A stretch of DNA of 64,000 bases, taken from contig NZ_VBSP01000005.1 of the NCBI RefSeq assembly GCF_005864045.1, forward strand, positions 18,771 through 82,770. Reading direction: 5' to 3'. Shown here piece after piece: positions 9,372 to 17,473 of the stretch. The notes beneath the pieces are model-generated. The model ran no database searches, had not been told where the DNA came from, and saw only the letters and a list, made by a program, of their open reading frames with translations. Position numbers and translations under genes: made by a program. Origin of the DNA: Ruoffia tabacinasalis. Its GTDB lineage: Bacteria; Bacillota; Bacilli; Lactobacillales; Aerococcaceae. Numbering within the stretch: position 1 is the stretch's first letter; the number at the start of each line of letters is the position of its first letter.

Positions 9372-10412
9372 ATGGCTTTTGTTAATTTGAATGACATTCG
9401 CGTCAGTTATGACGGGAAGACAGATATATTAAAAGATTTAAACCTCTCCATCGAAAACGGAGAACTTGTGTCACTGCTCGGTCCATCGGGTTGTGGAAAG
9501 ACAACAACCTTGCGTGTCATTGCTGGATTAATTAATCCTAATGATGGGCAGTTTACAGTGGATAACGAAGATTTGACTGCTACACCCGTACATAAACGCC
9601 AATTCGGAATGGTCTTCCAGTCTTACGCCCTGTTCCCGCATTTAACGATTTTTGAAAATGTGGCCTTCGGTTTAAAAATGCAAAAAGTAGACAAACAGAC
9701 GATTAAAGAAAAAGTCACTGCCATGCTTGAAGTGACTGGCTTAGCTGACTTTACTGACCGTTACCCTAAACAGTTATCTGGTGGGCAAAGACAACGGGTT
9801 GCCTTAGCTCGCGCTTTAGTTATTGAGCCGAAGTTATTATTACTAGATGAGCCTTTAAGTAACTTAGACGCTAAATTACGTGTCTCTATGCGTATGGAAA
9901 TCAAACGAATTCAAAGACAATTAGGTATTACAACTGTCTTTGTTACCCATGATCAAGAAGAGTGTTTCTCAATCTCAGATAAAGTAGCTGTTATGAACAA
10001 CGGAGTCATTGAACAATACGCAACACCTGAGGAGATTTATCATTATCCTAAAACAGAGTTTGTTGCTCGTTTTATTGGCTTTGAGAATTTTATTAATCTT
10101 ACGAAACAAGCAAGCGGCGCTTATATTACTGATAACGGGACAGCGATTCATACAACTCAAGCGGACTTAGACCGTGCAGAAGTGAAGGCGACGATTCGCC
10201 CAGATGATATTCAAATCATTGCCCAAGTAATTTCAGAAGAGAATACAATTGTTGGTAAGATCTTAGTTCGGACATTCTTAGGTAAAAGTTACCAATACGA
10301 AGTGGAGACTCCGGTTGGTAAGTTAATTGTCAATGATGACTCACAAACTCTGTATCAAAGTGGCGATCAAGTTACTCTTTATCTAACACCGGAAAAATTA
10401 ATTTTGGTTTAA
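9372..10412 (+). CDS. ABC transporter ATP-binding protein, PotA-like
   Basis: A 346-residue ATPase with Walker A GPSGCGKT (37-44), Q-loop FQSYALFPH, signature LSGGQRQR (about 136), Walker B LLLLDEP and the switch histidine in VTHDQEE. The C-terminal third (about 240-346) is a TOBE-type regulatory domain as in PotA and FbpC. It energises the two permeases encoded before it. An AAGGAGG Shine-Dalgarno stands before the ATG. The lipoprotein gene follows after 25 bp. Confidence 0.9.
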   Translation: MAFVNLNDIRVSYDGKTDILKDLNLSIENGELVSLLGPSGCGKTTTLRVIAGLINPNDGQFTVDNEDLTATPVHKRQFGMVFQSYALFPHLTIFENVAFGLKMQKVDKQTIKEKVTAMLEVTGLADFTDRYPKQLSGGQRQRVALARALVIEPKLLLLDEPLSNLDAKLRVSMRMEIKRIQRQLGITTVFVTHDQEECFSISDKVAVMNNGVIEQYATPEEIYHYPKTEFVARFIGFENFINLTKQASGAYITDNGTAIHTTQADLDRAEVKATIRPDDIQIIAQVISEENTIVGKILVRTFLGKSYQYEVETPVGKLIVNDDSQTLYQSGDQVTLYLTPEKLILV

Positions 10413-10437
10413 AAACATTCTTAAAGGAGAATATATA

Positions 10438-11505
10438 ATGAAACTTTTTAAAACATCTGTATTAGCTTTAACATCAGTTATGGTCCTTGCGGCTTGTGGT
10501 AATTCAGACACGGCTTCTACTTCAGACACAGCCTCTGCTCAAGAAAATGGTGAATTAATTGTCTCGACGTTTGCGATTTCAGAAGATGTGATTCAATCTG
10601 ACGTCTTTGCTCCATTTACTGAAGCAGAAGGCATTAATATTACGCACGAAGTTGGGAATTCAAGCGAACGCTTTACAAAATTACAAAACAACCCACACTC
10701 AACCATTGACGTCATTGAACTATCTCAAAACAACGCAGCTTCAGGGGTTGCTGAAGGAATGTTTGAGCCTTTAGACGAAGAAAAAGTACCGAATTTAGCT
10801 TTATTAGTAGACGGTGCCCAAGATGCTGTGGATTCAGCTGGAGCGCCTTATACAATGAATAGTATCGGAATTATCTACAATGAAGAAGCGGCTGGCATGA
10901 CTATCGATGAGTGGTCTGATTTATGGGATCCTGCTTTAGAAGGTAAGATTTCGATTCCAGATATTACAACAACGTTTGGTCCAGCGATGTTACACGTTGC
11001 AAGTGATCACGCAGGTGTTGATATTACAACTGATAATGGTGAAGCGGCTTTCCAAGCTTTAGCTGACTTAAAACCAAACATTACAAAAACTTATACAAAA
11101 TCATCTGACTTAGCGAACCTTTTCCAATCAGGTGAAATTGTTGCAGCCGTTGTCGGTGACTTTGCTTACCCAATTATTTCTGAAGCAAACCCAGATGTGC
11201 AATACATTGTCCCTGAATCTGGAACTTACGCAAACTTTAATACTTTAAACGTCGTTGCTTCTTCAGAAAATAAAGAAGCGGCTTATGCTTTCATTAACTG
11301 GAAACTTAGTGAAGAATTACAAACACAAACAGCCAGCTCATTAAACGAAGCTCCAACAAATGCGGACGTTGAATTAGATGAAGAAACTGCCGCAAACAAA
11401 ACTTACGGTGACGTTGCTCAACGTGCAAAAGCCATTGACTTTACTTTTGTTAACGAGAACTTAGACGAGTGGATTAATACTTGGAATGAATTGATGAACC
11501 AATAG
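10438..11505 (+). CDS. Lipoprotein substrate-binding protein, PotD/PotF-like
   Basis: A 355-residue exported protein. The signal peptide ends in the lipobox LAAC (Cys20), so it would be lipid-anchored outside the membrane. The rest resembles the spermidine/putrescine-binding fold (periplasmic binding type 2): STFAISEDV near 45, NSIGIIYNEEA near 140, GDFAYPIISEANPD near 240. It should capture the substrate for the permeases encoded upstream. The polyamine-binding acidic residues cannot be verified by eye. Two deaminase genes downstream suggest the ligand is a purine base or nucleoside. A terminator follows directly, so this gene may be expressed at a higher level than the deaminases. Confidence 0.85.
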   Translation: MKLFKTSVLALTSVMVLAACGNSDTASTSDTASAQENGELIVSTFAISEDVIQSDVFAPFTEAEGINITHEVGNSSERFTKLQNNPHSTIDVIELSQNNAASGVAEGMFEPLDEEKVPNLALLVDGAQDAVDSAGAPYTMNSIGIIYNEEAAGMTIDEWSDLWDPALEGKISIPDITTTFGPAMLHVASDHAGVDITTDNGEAAFQALADLKPNITKTYTKSSDLANLFQSGEIVAAVVGDFAYPIISEANPDVQYIVPESGTYANFNTLNVVASSENKEAAYAFINWKLSEELQTQTASSLNEAPTNADVELDEETAANKTYGDVAQRAKAIDFTFVNENLDEWINTWNELMNQ

Positions 11506-11525
11506 TCTTTAGCTTACTTTTGAAA

Positions 11526-11566
11526 AGATGAAATTTCGGGGAGTCACCTGAAGTTTCATCTTTTTC
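11526..11566 (+). terminator. Intrinsic terminator after the binding-protein gene
   Basis: GATGAAATTTC pairs with GAAGTTTCATC around a loop of about a dozen bases and is followed by TTTTTCT. It separates the ABC transporter genes from the deaminase genes, probably letting some transcripts read through. Confidence 0.8.
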
Positions 11567-11595
11567 TCTCATTGTTCTTGAAAGGATTGAATAAA

Positions 11596-13299
11596 TTGAT
11601 TGATTTACTCATTGAAAATGGGCAAGTATTTAATGCCTTCTTAAAATGCTTTGAAAGAAAAAATATCGCGATTATTAACGACCGTTTCTACTATATTAAA
11701 GAGACTGATTTGCGTTATTTAAATCCGAAAGAGATTGTGGATGCCTCGGATAAATTTATTGTTCCAGGTTTGATTGATATTCACATGCATATTGAAAGCT
11801 CGATGATTCCCCCTTCGACATTCTCAGGAGCTGCACTGTCTCATGGCGTGACCACGGTGGTTGCAGACTCTCATGAGATTGCGAACGTCTTTGGCATTGA
11901 AGGTATCTATGCGTTTATGGCACAAGACACGGTAATGGATATCTTCTACGCGATTCCTTCATCGGTTCCGTCGACGGTTCCCGAACGCGAAACAACTGGT
12001 GGAATGATCGGTGTCGCTGAAGTGACGGAGTTGTTGGAACATCCAAAAGTAGTTGCTTTAGGCGAAGCTATGAACTTTAAAGGTATTACCTCTGAACCAG
12101 ATTCACTGATTCGAAATATTCTACGGACAGTACAGACAAACAAACCTTTCATGCCTCTCGAAGGCCATATTCCTCGCGTTGAAGGTGAGGACTTAGCTAA
12201 GTTTATGTATGCCGGTTTAAACGCCGACCATACCCACCAATCCCCTGAATCGATTCTAGAAAAGATTGGGAGCGGGATATTTATTGAGTTGCAAAAGAAA
12301 TCACTAACAAAAGAGAATATTGCGGTAATTAATGAACATCAGCTCTTTGAACATGTCGCTTTAATTACTGATGATATTATGCCTGATGACTTGTTAGAGG
12401 GACATTTGAACGCCAACTTACGTCTTGGTATTCAGGAAGGCTTAGACCCGGTCGATGCCATTTATATGAGTACATACACGCCGGCGCGCCGGATGGGCTT
12501 TCAAGACCGTGGTGCCATTGCGAGTGGGTTAAAAGCGGACTTTATTCTGTTGAATGATTTGGATACTTTCGAGATTGACTGCGTTTATAAAGATGGCCGT
12601 TTAGTTCATCGAGCCGGTGATGCCTTGGATTTTGATCAAGAGGCTTTAGACTTTCCAAGCCACTTCTATTCGTCTGTTAACTGTGCTGAACTCACCCTCG
12701 ATGATTTACGAATTCCGGTGCGTGAAGATGTGTCTGAAGTGATGTGTACTGTGATTCAAATTCAATCTGTCGGGACCTTTACCGAACATGTGAAGCGAAC
12801 GGTTAAAGTGAAGAATGGCTATTTGGATTGGGTAGCTAGCGGCTTGTCATTAATTATTGTTCAAGAACGATATGGGAAAAATAGACAAGTTGGTTATGGG
12901 CTCGTAGAAGGCGCATTGAGTGACAAAGGTGCTGTCGCAACGACTTGGGCACATGATCATCATAATTTAATGGTCATGGGAACATCAAGTGAAGATATCT
13001 TACAGGCGCAACGCGAAGTTTTACGTCTGAATGGGGCTTATGTTGTTGCGCAAGGCGGAGAAGTTGTCGCAACTTGTCCTCTGCCGATTGGTGGAATCAT
13101 AAGCGATAAAGCATTACCTGAGATTGGTCGCGATTTAAAAGCGGTGCGCCAGGCCATGATTCATTTAGGATATGACAATACAAATGAAATTATGTCTTTT
13201 TCTACGCTATCTCTTCCAGTGTCGCCTCAAATTAAAATCACAGACTTTGGTATGATGGATGTACATACACATCAACTGATTCCATTAATGGGGGATTAA
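11596..13299 (+). CDS. ade: Adenine deaminase
   Basis: A 567-residue metal-dependent amidohydrolase of the Ade family, which converts adenine to hypoxanthine and ammonia. Metal ligands are visible: HMH (63 and 65) in GLIDIHMHIESS, SHEIAN, the lysine/glutamate region GEAMNF, EGHIPRVEG with HTHQS, and TDDIMPDDL. The C-terminal part has AHDHHNLMVMG, typical of adenine deaminase. A TTG at 11596 is chosen as start because GAAAGGA lies about ten bases before it and the first residues (MIDLLIENG) fit the family; an alternative TTG lies at 11572. The MtaD-like gene follows after 2 bp. The PotABCD-like transporter upstream probably supplies substrate. Confidence 0.92.
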   Translation: MIDLLIENGQVFNAFLKCFERKNIAIINDRFYYIKETDLRYLNPKEIVDASDKFIVPGLIDIHMHIESSMIPPSTFSGAALSHGVTTVVADSHEIANVFGIEGIYAFMAQDTVMDIFYAIPSSVPSTVPERETTGGMIGVAEVTELLEHPKVVALGEAMNFKGITSEPDSLIRNILRTVQTNKPFMPLEGHIPRVEGEDLAKFMYAGLNADHTHQSPESILEKIGSGIFIELQKKSLTKENIAVINEHQLFEHVALITDDIMPDDLLEGHLNANLRLGIQEGLDPVDAIYMSTYTPARRMGFQDRGAIASGLKADFILLNDLDTFEIDCVYKDGRLVHRAGDALDFDQEALDFPSHFYSSVNCAELTLDDLRIPVREDVSEVMCTVIQIQSVGTFTEHVKRTVKVKNGYLDWVASGLSLIIVQERYGKNRQVGYGLVEGALSDKGAVATTWAHDHHNLMVMGTSSEDILQAQREVLRLNGAYVVAQGGEVVATCPLPIGGIISDKALPEIGRDLKAVRQAMIHLGYDNTNEIMSFSTLSLPVSPQIKITDFGMMDVHTHQLIPLMGD

Positions 13300-13301
13300 G
13301 C

Positions 13302-14624
13302 ATGAAAACATTAATCAAAAACATTCATTTAATTACCTTGGACGCACAATTTACACAATTCGAAGACGCCTTTTTAACGATTGACGGTACGCAAATTGTG
13401 GGCTTTGGCGACGCTAGTCAAGCTCCTTCTGAGACGGATTTCGATACAGTGATTGACGGAAATGGTGCCATAGCTATGCCAGGTATGGTGAATACCCACA
13501 CGCATGTAGGAATGATTCCTTTTAGATCGCTTGGAGACGACACTCCCGACCGGTTAACGCGCTTCTTATTTCCTTTAGAACATGAATGCATGACGAAGGA
13601 ATTAGCCTACCACAGTGCTAAATATGCCATTGCAGAAATGCAACTTGCTGGAGTGACAACTTTTTTTGATATGTATTATTTTGAAGAAGAGATTGCAGTA
13701 GCAACAGATGAAATGCATGCTCGCGCGATATTGGGCGAATCTGTCATCGATAAAAGTCCGGACAGTGAGATTGAATTTGGTGGCTTAGCTTATAGCGAAG
13801 ATTTTATTCCACGTTGGTTAAATCACGACCGCATTACCCCTGCGGTTGCGCCCCACGCGCCTTATACCAATACGGATGAGTCGCTCATTGCTGCGAGTGA
13901 ATTGGCTCGCAAATATAATATTCCTTTCTCCATTCACCTGAGTGAAATGACTTTTGAGATGGATAAATACCGTGAAGAGTATGGTCAAACACCCGTTGAA
14001 TATTTAAGTCAGCTCGGCGTATTGGATGAGAAAACCTTGGCTGCTCATTGTATATTCGTGACTGATTCAGATATTGCTTTAATGAAAGAAAAGCAAGTTT
14101 CAGTCGCGCATTGTATCGGTGCGAATACGAAATCAGCTAAAGGCGTGGCTCCACTCTCTTCAATGTTGGAGGCGGGTTTAGCTGTCGGTTTGGGAACGGA
14201 TGGTCCTAGTAGTGGAAACACGCTTGATTTATTCACGCAAATGCGGATGGTAGCGAATTTTCATAAGACGCATACAGGAAACCGTGCTGCCTTCCCTGCA
14301 CGAGAGATTGTTCACTTAGCAACTCTAGGAGGAGCTGAAGCAATTGGGATGGCAGACTCAATCGGATCGATTGAAGTTGGGAAAAAAGCTGATATTGTTT
14401 TAGTTGAAACTGATTCGGTGAATATGTTCCCGGTTTTCGATGTTTACAGTGCTTTGGTTTACTCTGCGAATGCTTCAAATGTGAGTCATGTCTTTGTTGA
14501 TGGGAATTTAGTTGTGGAAGATAAGAAACTAGTCTTGGCTTCTATTTCTGATTTGCGCGAGAATTTAGCTAAGGAAATGACTTATTTCACTAAAAAAGCG
14601 TTGGAATTTAGTGAGGATTTATAA
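13302..14624 (+). CDS. Amidohydrolase, MtaD-like (MTA/SAH or nucleoside deaminase)
   Basis: A 440-residue cytosolic amidohydrolase of the TRZ/ATZ/MtaD group. Visible motifs are NTHTH (His66, His68), APHAPYT, HLSE, AAHC and GTDGPSSGNTLDL with the catalytic aspartate. Members deaminate 5-methylthioadenosine, S-adenosylhomocysteine, adenosine or guanine. Length and motif set match MtaD better than guanine deaminase. A GGGGGA Shine-Dalgarno precedes the ATG and only two bases separate it from ade. Both enzymes remove the 6-amino group of adenine-type purines, so the pair plus importer suggests uptake and deamination of exogenous adenine compounds. Confidence 0.85.
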   Translation: MKTLIKNIHLITLDAQFTQFEDAFLTIDGTQIVGFGDASQAPSETDFDTVIDGNGAIAMPGMVNTHTHVGMIPFRSLGDDTPDRLTRFLFPLEHECMTKELAYHSAKYAIAEMQLAGVTTFFDMYYFEEEIAVATDEMHARAILGESVIDKSPDSEIEFGGLAYSEDFIPRWLNHDRITPAVAPHAPYTNTDESLIAASELARKYNIPFSIHLSEMTFEMDKYREEYGQTPVEYLSQLGVLDEKTLAAHCIFVTDSDIALMKEKQVSVAHCIGANTKSAKGVAPLSSMLEAGLAVGLGTDGPSSGNTLDLFTQMRMVANFHKTHTGNRAAFPAREIVHLATLGGAEAIGMADSIGSIEVGKKADIVLVETDSVNMFPVFDVYSALVYSANASNVSHVFVDGNLVVEDKKLVLASISDLRENLAKEMTYFTKKALEFSEDL

Positions 14625-14629
14625 TTTGG

Positions 14630-14664
14630 CAGGGACTATTTTTATAGTTCCTGTTATTTTTTTC
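14630..14664 (+). terminator. Intrinsic terminator of the ade operon
   Basis: GGGACTAT and ATAGTTCC form a stem with a TTTT loop, followed by a long T-rich run (TGTTATTTTTTTC). Confidence 0.85.
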
Positions 14665-14700
14665 TTGCTTTTGTCTTTTATTTCCTTTATATTTAATTCC

Positions 14701-14720
14701 AGACAAATTGAGTCTTTAAT
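14701..14720. promoter_or_regulatory. Operator-like site 1 of the Rrf2 cluster
   Basis: AGAC-N7-GTCT followed by TTAAT, 15 bp before the Rrf2 gene start. The same arrangement (GGAC-N7-GTCT-TTAAT) recurs at 15176-15195 before the next gene. Two matched copies in one small cluster suggest binding by the encoded Rrf2 protein, with self-control. Confidence 0.55.
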
Positions 14721-14735
14721 TAAGGAGGCCATGTT

Positions 14736-15149
14736 ATGAAATATTCAAAAGCAACGAATTACGCCCTGCATTCGATGGTTCATTTAGCTATGGAGTCGGA
14801 TCGTGAAGCGGTTCGGGTTGAGGATTTGGCTAGTCGCCAACATCTGTCGTCGAGCTATTTGTCTAAGATTTTGACTAAATTATCTAAAGCCGGGCTCATT
14901 ACGTCAACGCCTGGGGTTAATGGCGGCTACCAATTACTTGGATCACCTGATTCATGTTCATTTTTAGATATTATTCAAGCGGTCGAGGGACAGGAAGCCA
15001 TGTTAAATTGTACGATGACTCATGAAAGTACGCATCATCACGAATGCTTAATTGAAAATGCGATTTCTGAGGCTGAAGTTAAGATGCAGGAAGTTTTGGC
15101 GCAGAAGACAATCGGAGACATTTTAAAAGAAGTGCACGCAAGACATTAG
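14736..15149 (+). CDS. Rrf2-family transcriptional regulator
   Basis: A 137-residue protein with the Rrf2 winged helix at the N-terminus (MKYSKATNYALHSMVHLA, then HLSSSYLSKILTKLSKAGL) and a recognition wing GVNGGYQL. Two cysteines, in LNCTM and HHECLIEN, fall in the region that holds the Fe-S cluster or redox thiols in relatives, though only two are present. It is followed by a flavin disulfide-reductase-like gene and a methyltransferase, and operator-like repeats precede both it and the reductase gene. The signal it senses is unknown; redox or electrophile stress is a guess. Confidence 0.88.
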   Translation: MKYSKATNYALHSMVHLAMESDREAVRVEDLASRQHLSSSYLSKILTKLSKAGLITSTPGVNGGYQLLGSPDSCSFLDIIQAVEGQEAMLNCTMTHESTHHHECLIENAISEAEVKMQEVLAQKTIGDILKEVHARH

Positions 15150-15175
15150 CATTAGGCTAATGTTGGAGTAATTCT

Positions 15176-15195
15176 GGACATTAAAGGTCTTTAAT
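15176..15195. promoter_or_regulatory. Operator-like site 2 of the Rrf2 cluster
   Basis: GGAC-N7-GTCT then TTAAT, matching site 1 in spacing and flank. It lies 23 bp before the reductase start. A small hairpin (ACATTAG and CTAATGT, 15142-15163) lies between the Rrf2 stop and this site. Confidence 0.55.
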
Positions 15196-15217
15196 AGATT
15201 TAATAGGAGGAGAAAAT

Positions 15218-16120
15218 ATGATTGATGTATTAGTTATTGGTGGTGGCCCTGCTGGAATGGGAGCGGCTTTAGTTGCGGGACGAGGTCGCATGGAAGTTGT
15301 GTTGATTGACGATGAGAAGCCGAGAAACGCGGTCACTCAAGAATCCCACGCCTTTCTAACTCGGGATGGGATCACACCTGAAGACTTTAGATTGGCAGGT
15401 CGAAGCGACTTGCTTAAATACCCAAATATCTCAGTTAAACCAGGTAGAGTTAAGTCCATTGAGCGAAAAGAAGACGAGACTTTCGAAGTAACGACCGACG
15501 CTGGTGAATTCATCCGCACTAAGAATATCGTCTTAGCCACTGGTTTATCAGAGACGCTCCCTAAAGTGGAAGATATTGAGAAATATTACGGACGCAGTTT
15601 ATTCTCTTGTCCTTTCTGCGACGGTTGGGAAATGAAGGAACAACCACTTGTCCTGATCGCAGAGACTAGCCAAGCCTTGCATGTGGTTCAATTATTAACC
15701 AACTGGACTGATGACTTAGTTGTTGCTACTAATGGATTGGTGGTCTTTGATTCAGAACAAAAAGCACTCTTAGAGCGAAATAACATTCGACTTATCGAAG
15801 ATACGATTCGTGAATTAAAGGGCTCTGACGGGCAACTTGAGAGTGTCCATTTTGAAGGTGGTGAGATTCTTGAGCGTACGGGAGGTTTTATTACGACAGA
15901 ATTAAAACACCCGATGCCATTTATTGAGCAACTGGATCTGGAAGTGAGTGAAGCTGGCTTTGTTGTGACGAATATGATGGGACAGACAAATATCCCAGGC
16001 ATCTATGCTGCTGGTGAAATTACGGGTCCTTCTCAGCTCATCGTCTCTGCCAGTCAAGGTCATATGGCCGGTATTGGTATTATCGCCCAAGCAAGTCAAG
16101 CGAATTTTAATCGCATTTAA
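15218..16120 (+). CDS. Thioredoxin-reductase-like NAD(P)/FAD-dependent oxidoreductase
   Basis: A 300-residue class II pyridine nucleotide-disulfide oxidoreductase. The FAD-binding motif GGGPAGMGAA (8-17), the redox pair CPFC (Cys131, Cys134) and the C-terminal GIYAAGE motif are all present. The second GxGxxG for NADPH is degenerate (VLIAETSQALHVV), so the enzyme may use another electron donor, as in the TrxR-like oxidases. A TAGGAGG Shine-Dalgarno precedes the start. It lies between an Rrf2 regulator and a methyltransferase with short gaps. This trio recurs in Firmicutes as far as I recall; its substrate is not known to me. Confidence 0.85.
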   Translation: MIDVLVIGGGPAGMGAALVAGRGRMEVVLIDDEKPRNAVTQESHAFLTRDGITPEDFRLAGRSDLLKYPNISVKPGRVKSIERKEDETFEVTTDAGEFIRTKNIVLATGLSETLPKVEDIEKYYGRSLFSCPFCDGWEMKEQPLVLIAETSQALHVVQLLTNWTDDLVVATNGLVVFDSEQKALLERNNIRLIEDTIRELKGSDGQLESVHFEGGEILERTGGFITTELKHPMPFIEQLDLEVSEAGFVVTNMMGQTNIPGIYAAGEITGPSQLIVSASQGHMAGIGIIAQASQANFNRI

Positions 16121-16132
16121 GGAGAGAATTGA

Positions 16133-16699
16133 ATGAATCATATACACAAATTTAACCAACTAGCATCGCACTACGACTCATCAAATAATATTAAAATGGC
16201 TGAGCTCGCAACTGAAGCCATCCGCCCTTTTCTAAATGATGAGCGCTCGGAAAAAGTGGTCGACTTAGGCTGCGGAACCGGCTTAGTCGGCTTGGAATTA
16301 CTTGAGGACGTGGATTCAATGTTATTTGTGGACGGGTCTGAGAAAATGCTGGAACAAGTCGAGTTGAAACTTGCTGAGAAATCCGCACACAATGCATCGG
16401 TTCGCTTGATGGATTTTGAAAAAGGTATTCAACTTCCCGAAAAAGTCGATACGATAATTATGTCACTCGTCTTGCACCACATTCCGAATTACCAAGCATT
16501 GTTAGCGTCGCTACTTGAGCAGTTGAATGAAGACGGCCAATTATTACTGATTGAAATGGGTAAAAATGGCCATGGACACGGCTTTGACATGAATCAGTTG
16601 GCTGAAGAAGTTCAGGCAGCAGGCTTTGGGAATGTAGAAGCAGATATGTTCTTTGAAAATCAAGAAAGCTCGCGCTTTTTATTGCGCGCGACTAAATAA
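16133..16699 (+). CDS. Class I SAM-dependent methyltransferase
   Basis: A 188-residue methyltransferase. Motif I is VVDLGCGTGLVGLEL (about 43-57), followed by an acidic residue at the end of strand 2 (LFVDGSEKML), and LVLHHIPNY corresponds to the usual post-motif. The fold is that of small-molecule methyltransferases; no RNA- or protein-binding extension is seen. It is last in the Rrf2 operon, 12 bp after the reductase, and is followed by a strong terminator. The substrate is not known. Confidence 0.82.
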   Translation: MNHIHKFNQLASHYDSSNNIKMAELATEAIRPFLNDERSEKVVDLGCGTGLVGLELLEDVDSMLFVDGSEKMLEQVELKLAEKSAHNASVRLMDFEKGIQLPEKVDTIIMSLVLHHIPNYQALLASLLEQLNEDGQLLLIEMGKNGHGHGFDMNQLAEEVQAAGFGNVEADMFFENQESSRFLLRATK

Positions 16700-16709
16700 T
16701 AGATGAAAT

Positions 16710-16743
16710 CCACCTCAAATTGATGATTTGAGGTGGTTTTTTT
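16710..16743 (+). terminator. Strong intrinsic terminator of the Rrf2 operon
   Basis: CCACCTCAAAT and ATTTGAGGTGG form a perfect 11-bp stem with a TGATG loop and seven T residues. It stands directly before the first hairpin-repeat cluster. Confidence 0.93.
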
Positions 16744-16912
16744 GGTTTTCGGGGCGTCGTGTGGTGGCACGACGCTCCGTATTTTCGTTTGCGGTACGTC
16801 GTGAGTGAGCTCGACACTACGCATTTGAATTTGCGGTACGTCGTGGGCGATCACGACACTACGAAAACGGATTTTCGGTCCATCGCGCTGAGTCACGATG
16901 AACCGCAAGACC
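16744..16912. repeat. Hairpin-repeat cluster A: four units of about 42 bp
   Basis: Four tandem units share the pattern GCGGTAC-GTCGTG-N6-CACGAC-ACTACG followed by an AT-rich link (ATTT). Unit 1 contains a perfect 8-bp stem (GCGTCGTG 16754-16761 and CACGACGC 16768-16775, six-base loop). The outer ends also pair with each other: GGTTTTCGGGGCGTCGTG at the left matches the inverse of CACGATGAACCGCAAGACC at the right with few changes. The same family recurs 400 bp away as cluster B. The units are GC-rich compared with their surroundings. Short frames through it give a degenerate 14-residue repeat without good start signals. Confidence 0.85.
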
Positions 16913-16915
16913 ATT

Positions 16916-17173
16916 TTATCCTATAATATAGATACTTACTGCTGATATAATACAGAAAACCCCTAGAATAGTCATCGCAATTGATGTGAGGTTCCATTTT
17001 TTGTCGTTTTTATAATAAATTTCCCAGGCAGTATAGAGTTGTGGGATTGAAACAGCAAAAAGTAGTAGTGAAGTGAAGATATGCCTTGATATGAGGTCAT
17101 TCATTTGTGCAATAAATGCTCCAATGATGATAACAGCACTGATACCTCGTGTAATTGAATTTAGATTGTTCAC
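16916..17173 (-). CDS. Small membrane protein of unknown function
   Basis: An 85-residue protein with about three hydrophobic helices (ISAVIIIGAFIAQ, HIFTSLLLFAVSIPQLY, AMTILGVFCIISAVSIYII). No family is recognised. The GTG at 17173 is chosen because AAAGAGG stands eight bases upstream; another GTG nine bases further up abuts that site. It is transcribed alone between two clusters of hairpin repeats, whose inner ends lie 4 bp after its stop and 140 bp before its start. The repeats may act as its terminator or may have carried it. Confidence 0.6.
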   Translation of the reverse strand: MNNLNSITRGISAVIIIGAFIAQMNDLISRHIFTSLLLFAVSIPQLYTAWEIYYKNDKKWNLTSIAMTILGVFCIISAVSIYIIG

Positions 17174-17312
17174 TTGTCTCACCTCTTTGCTTTCATTCTA
17201 ACATAAACTGAAAATAATGAGGTGAGACACTGTGAACACTTACTTACGCGTCTAATTTGAAATGCTTATTAAATTTAACCTATAATGAATGTAAGGCAAA
17301 CATAATTAAGTT

Positions 17313-17440
17313 GGCTTTGCAGAGCGTCGTGCTCACTCACGACTCTACGGAAATTGGTTTGCGGTACATTGTAGTCGAGCACGACGCTACGCATTTTGAT
17401 TTGCGGTACATCGCGCCACTTCACGACGCGCCGCAAGCCC
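17313..17440. repeat. Hairpin-repeat cluster B: three units of about 42 bp
   Basis: Three tandem units of the same family as cluster A. The core GTCGTG...CACGAC stem, the linker TTTGCGGTAC between units and the TACGCATTTTGAT tail are shared. The outer ends pair: GGCTTTGCAGAGCGTCGTG at the left matches the inverse of CACGACGCGCCGCAAGCCC. Clusters A and B have total lengths of 169 and 128 bp, close to four and three times 42. It ends 33 bp before the MscS start. Confidence 0.85.
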
Positions 17441-17473
17441 AATAAATAAACATCTAAGGAAAGGAGCTCGTCT

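Noticed and set aside
14045..14478. Minus-strand frames inside the amidohydrolase gene
   Set aside because: Shadows of a clearly coding plus-strand gene with metal-site motifs.
16660..16914. Small proteins with 14-residue repeats encoded by the repeat clusters (also 17257-17517)
   Set aside because: They follow from a 42-bp period in any frame, occur on both strands, lack ribosome binding sites, and overlap a strong terminator or the neighbouring gene.
16744..17440. CRISPR array reading of the 42-bp repeats
   Set aside because: The repeats touch each other without unique spacers, differ from unit to unit, and no cas gene lies nearby.
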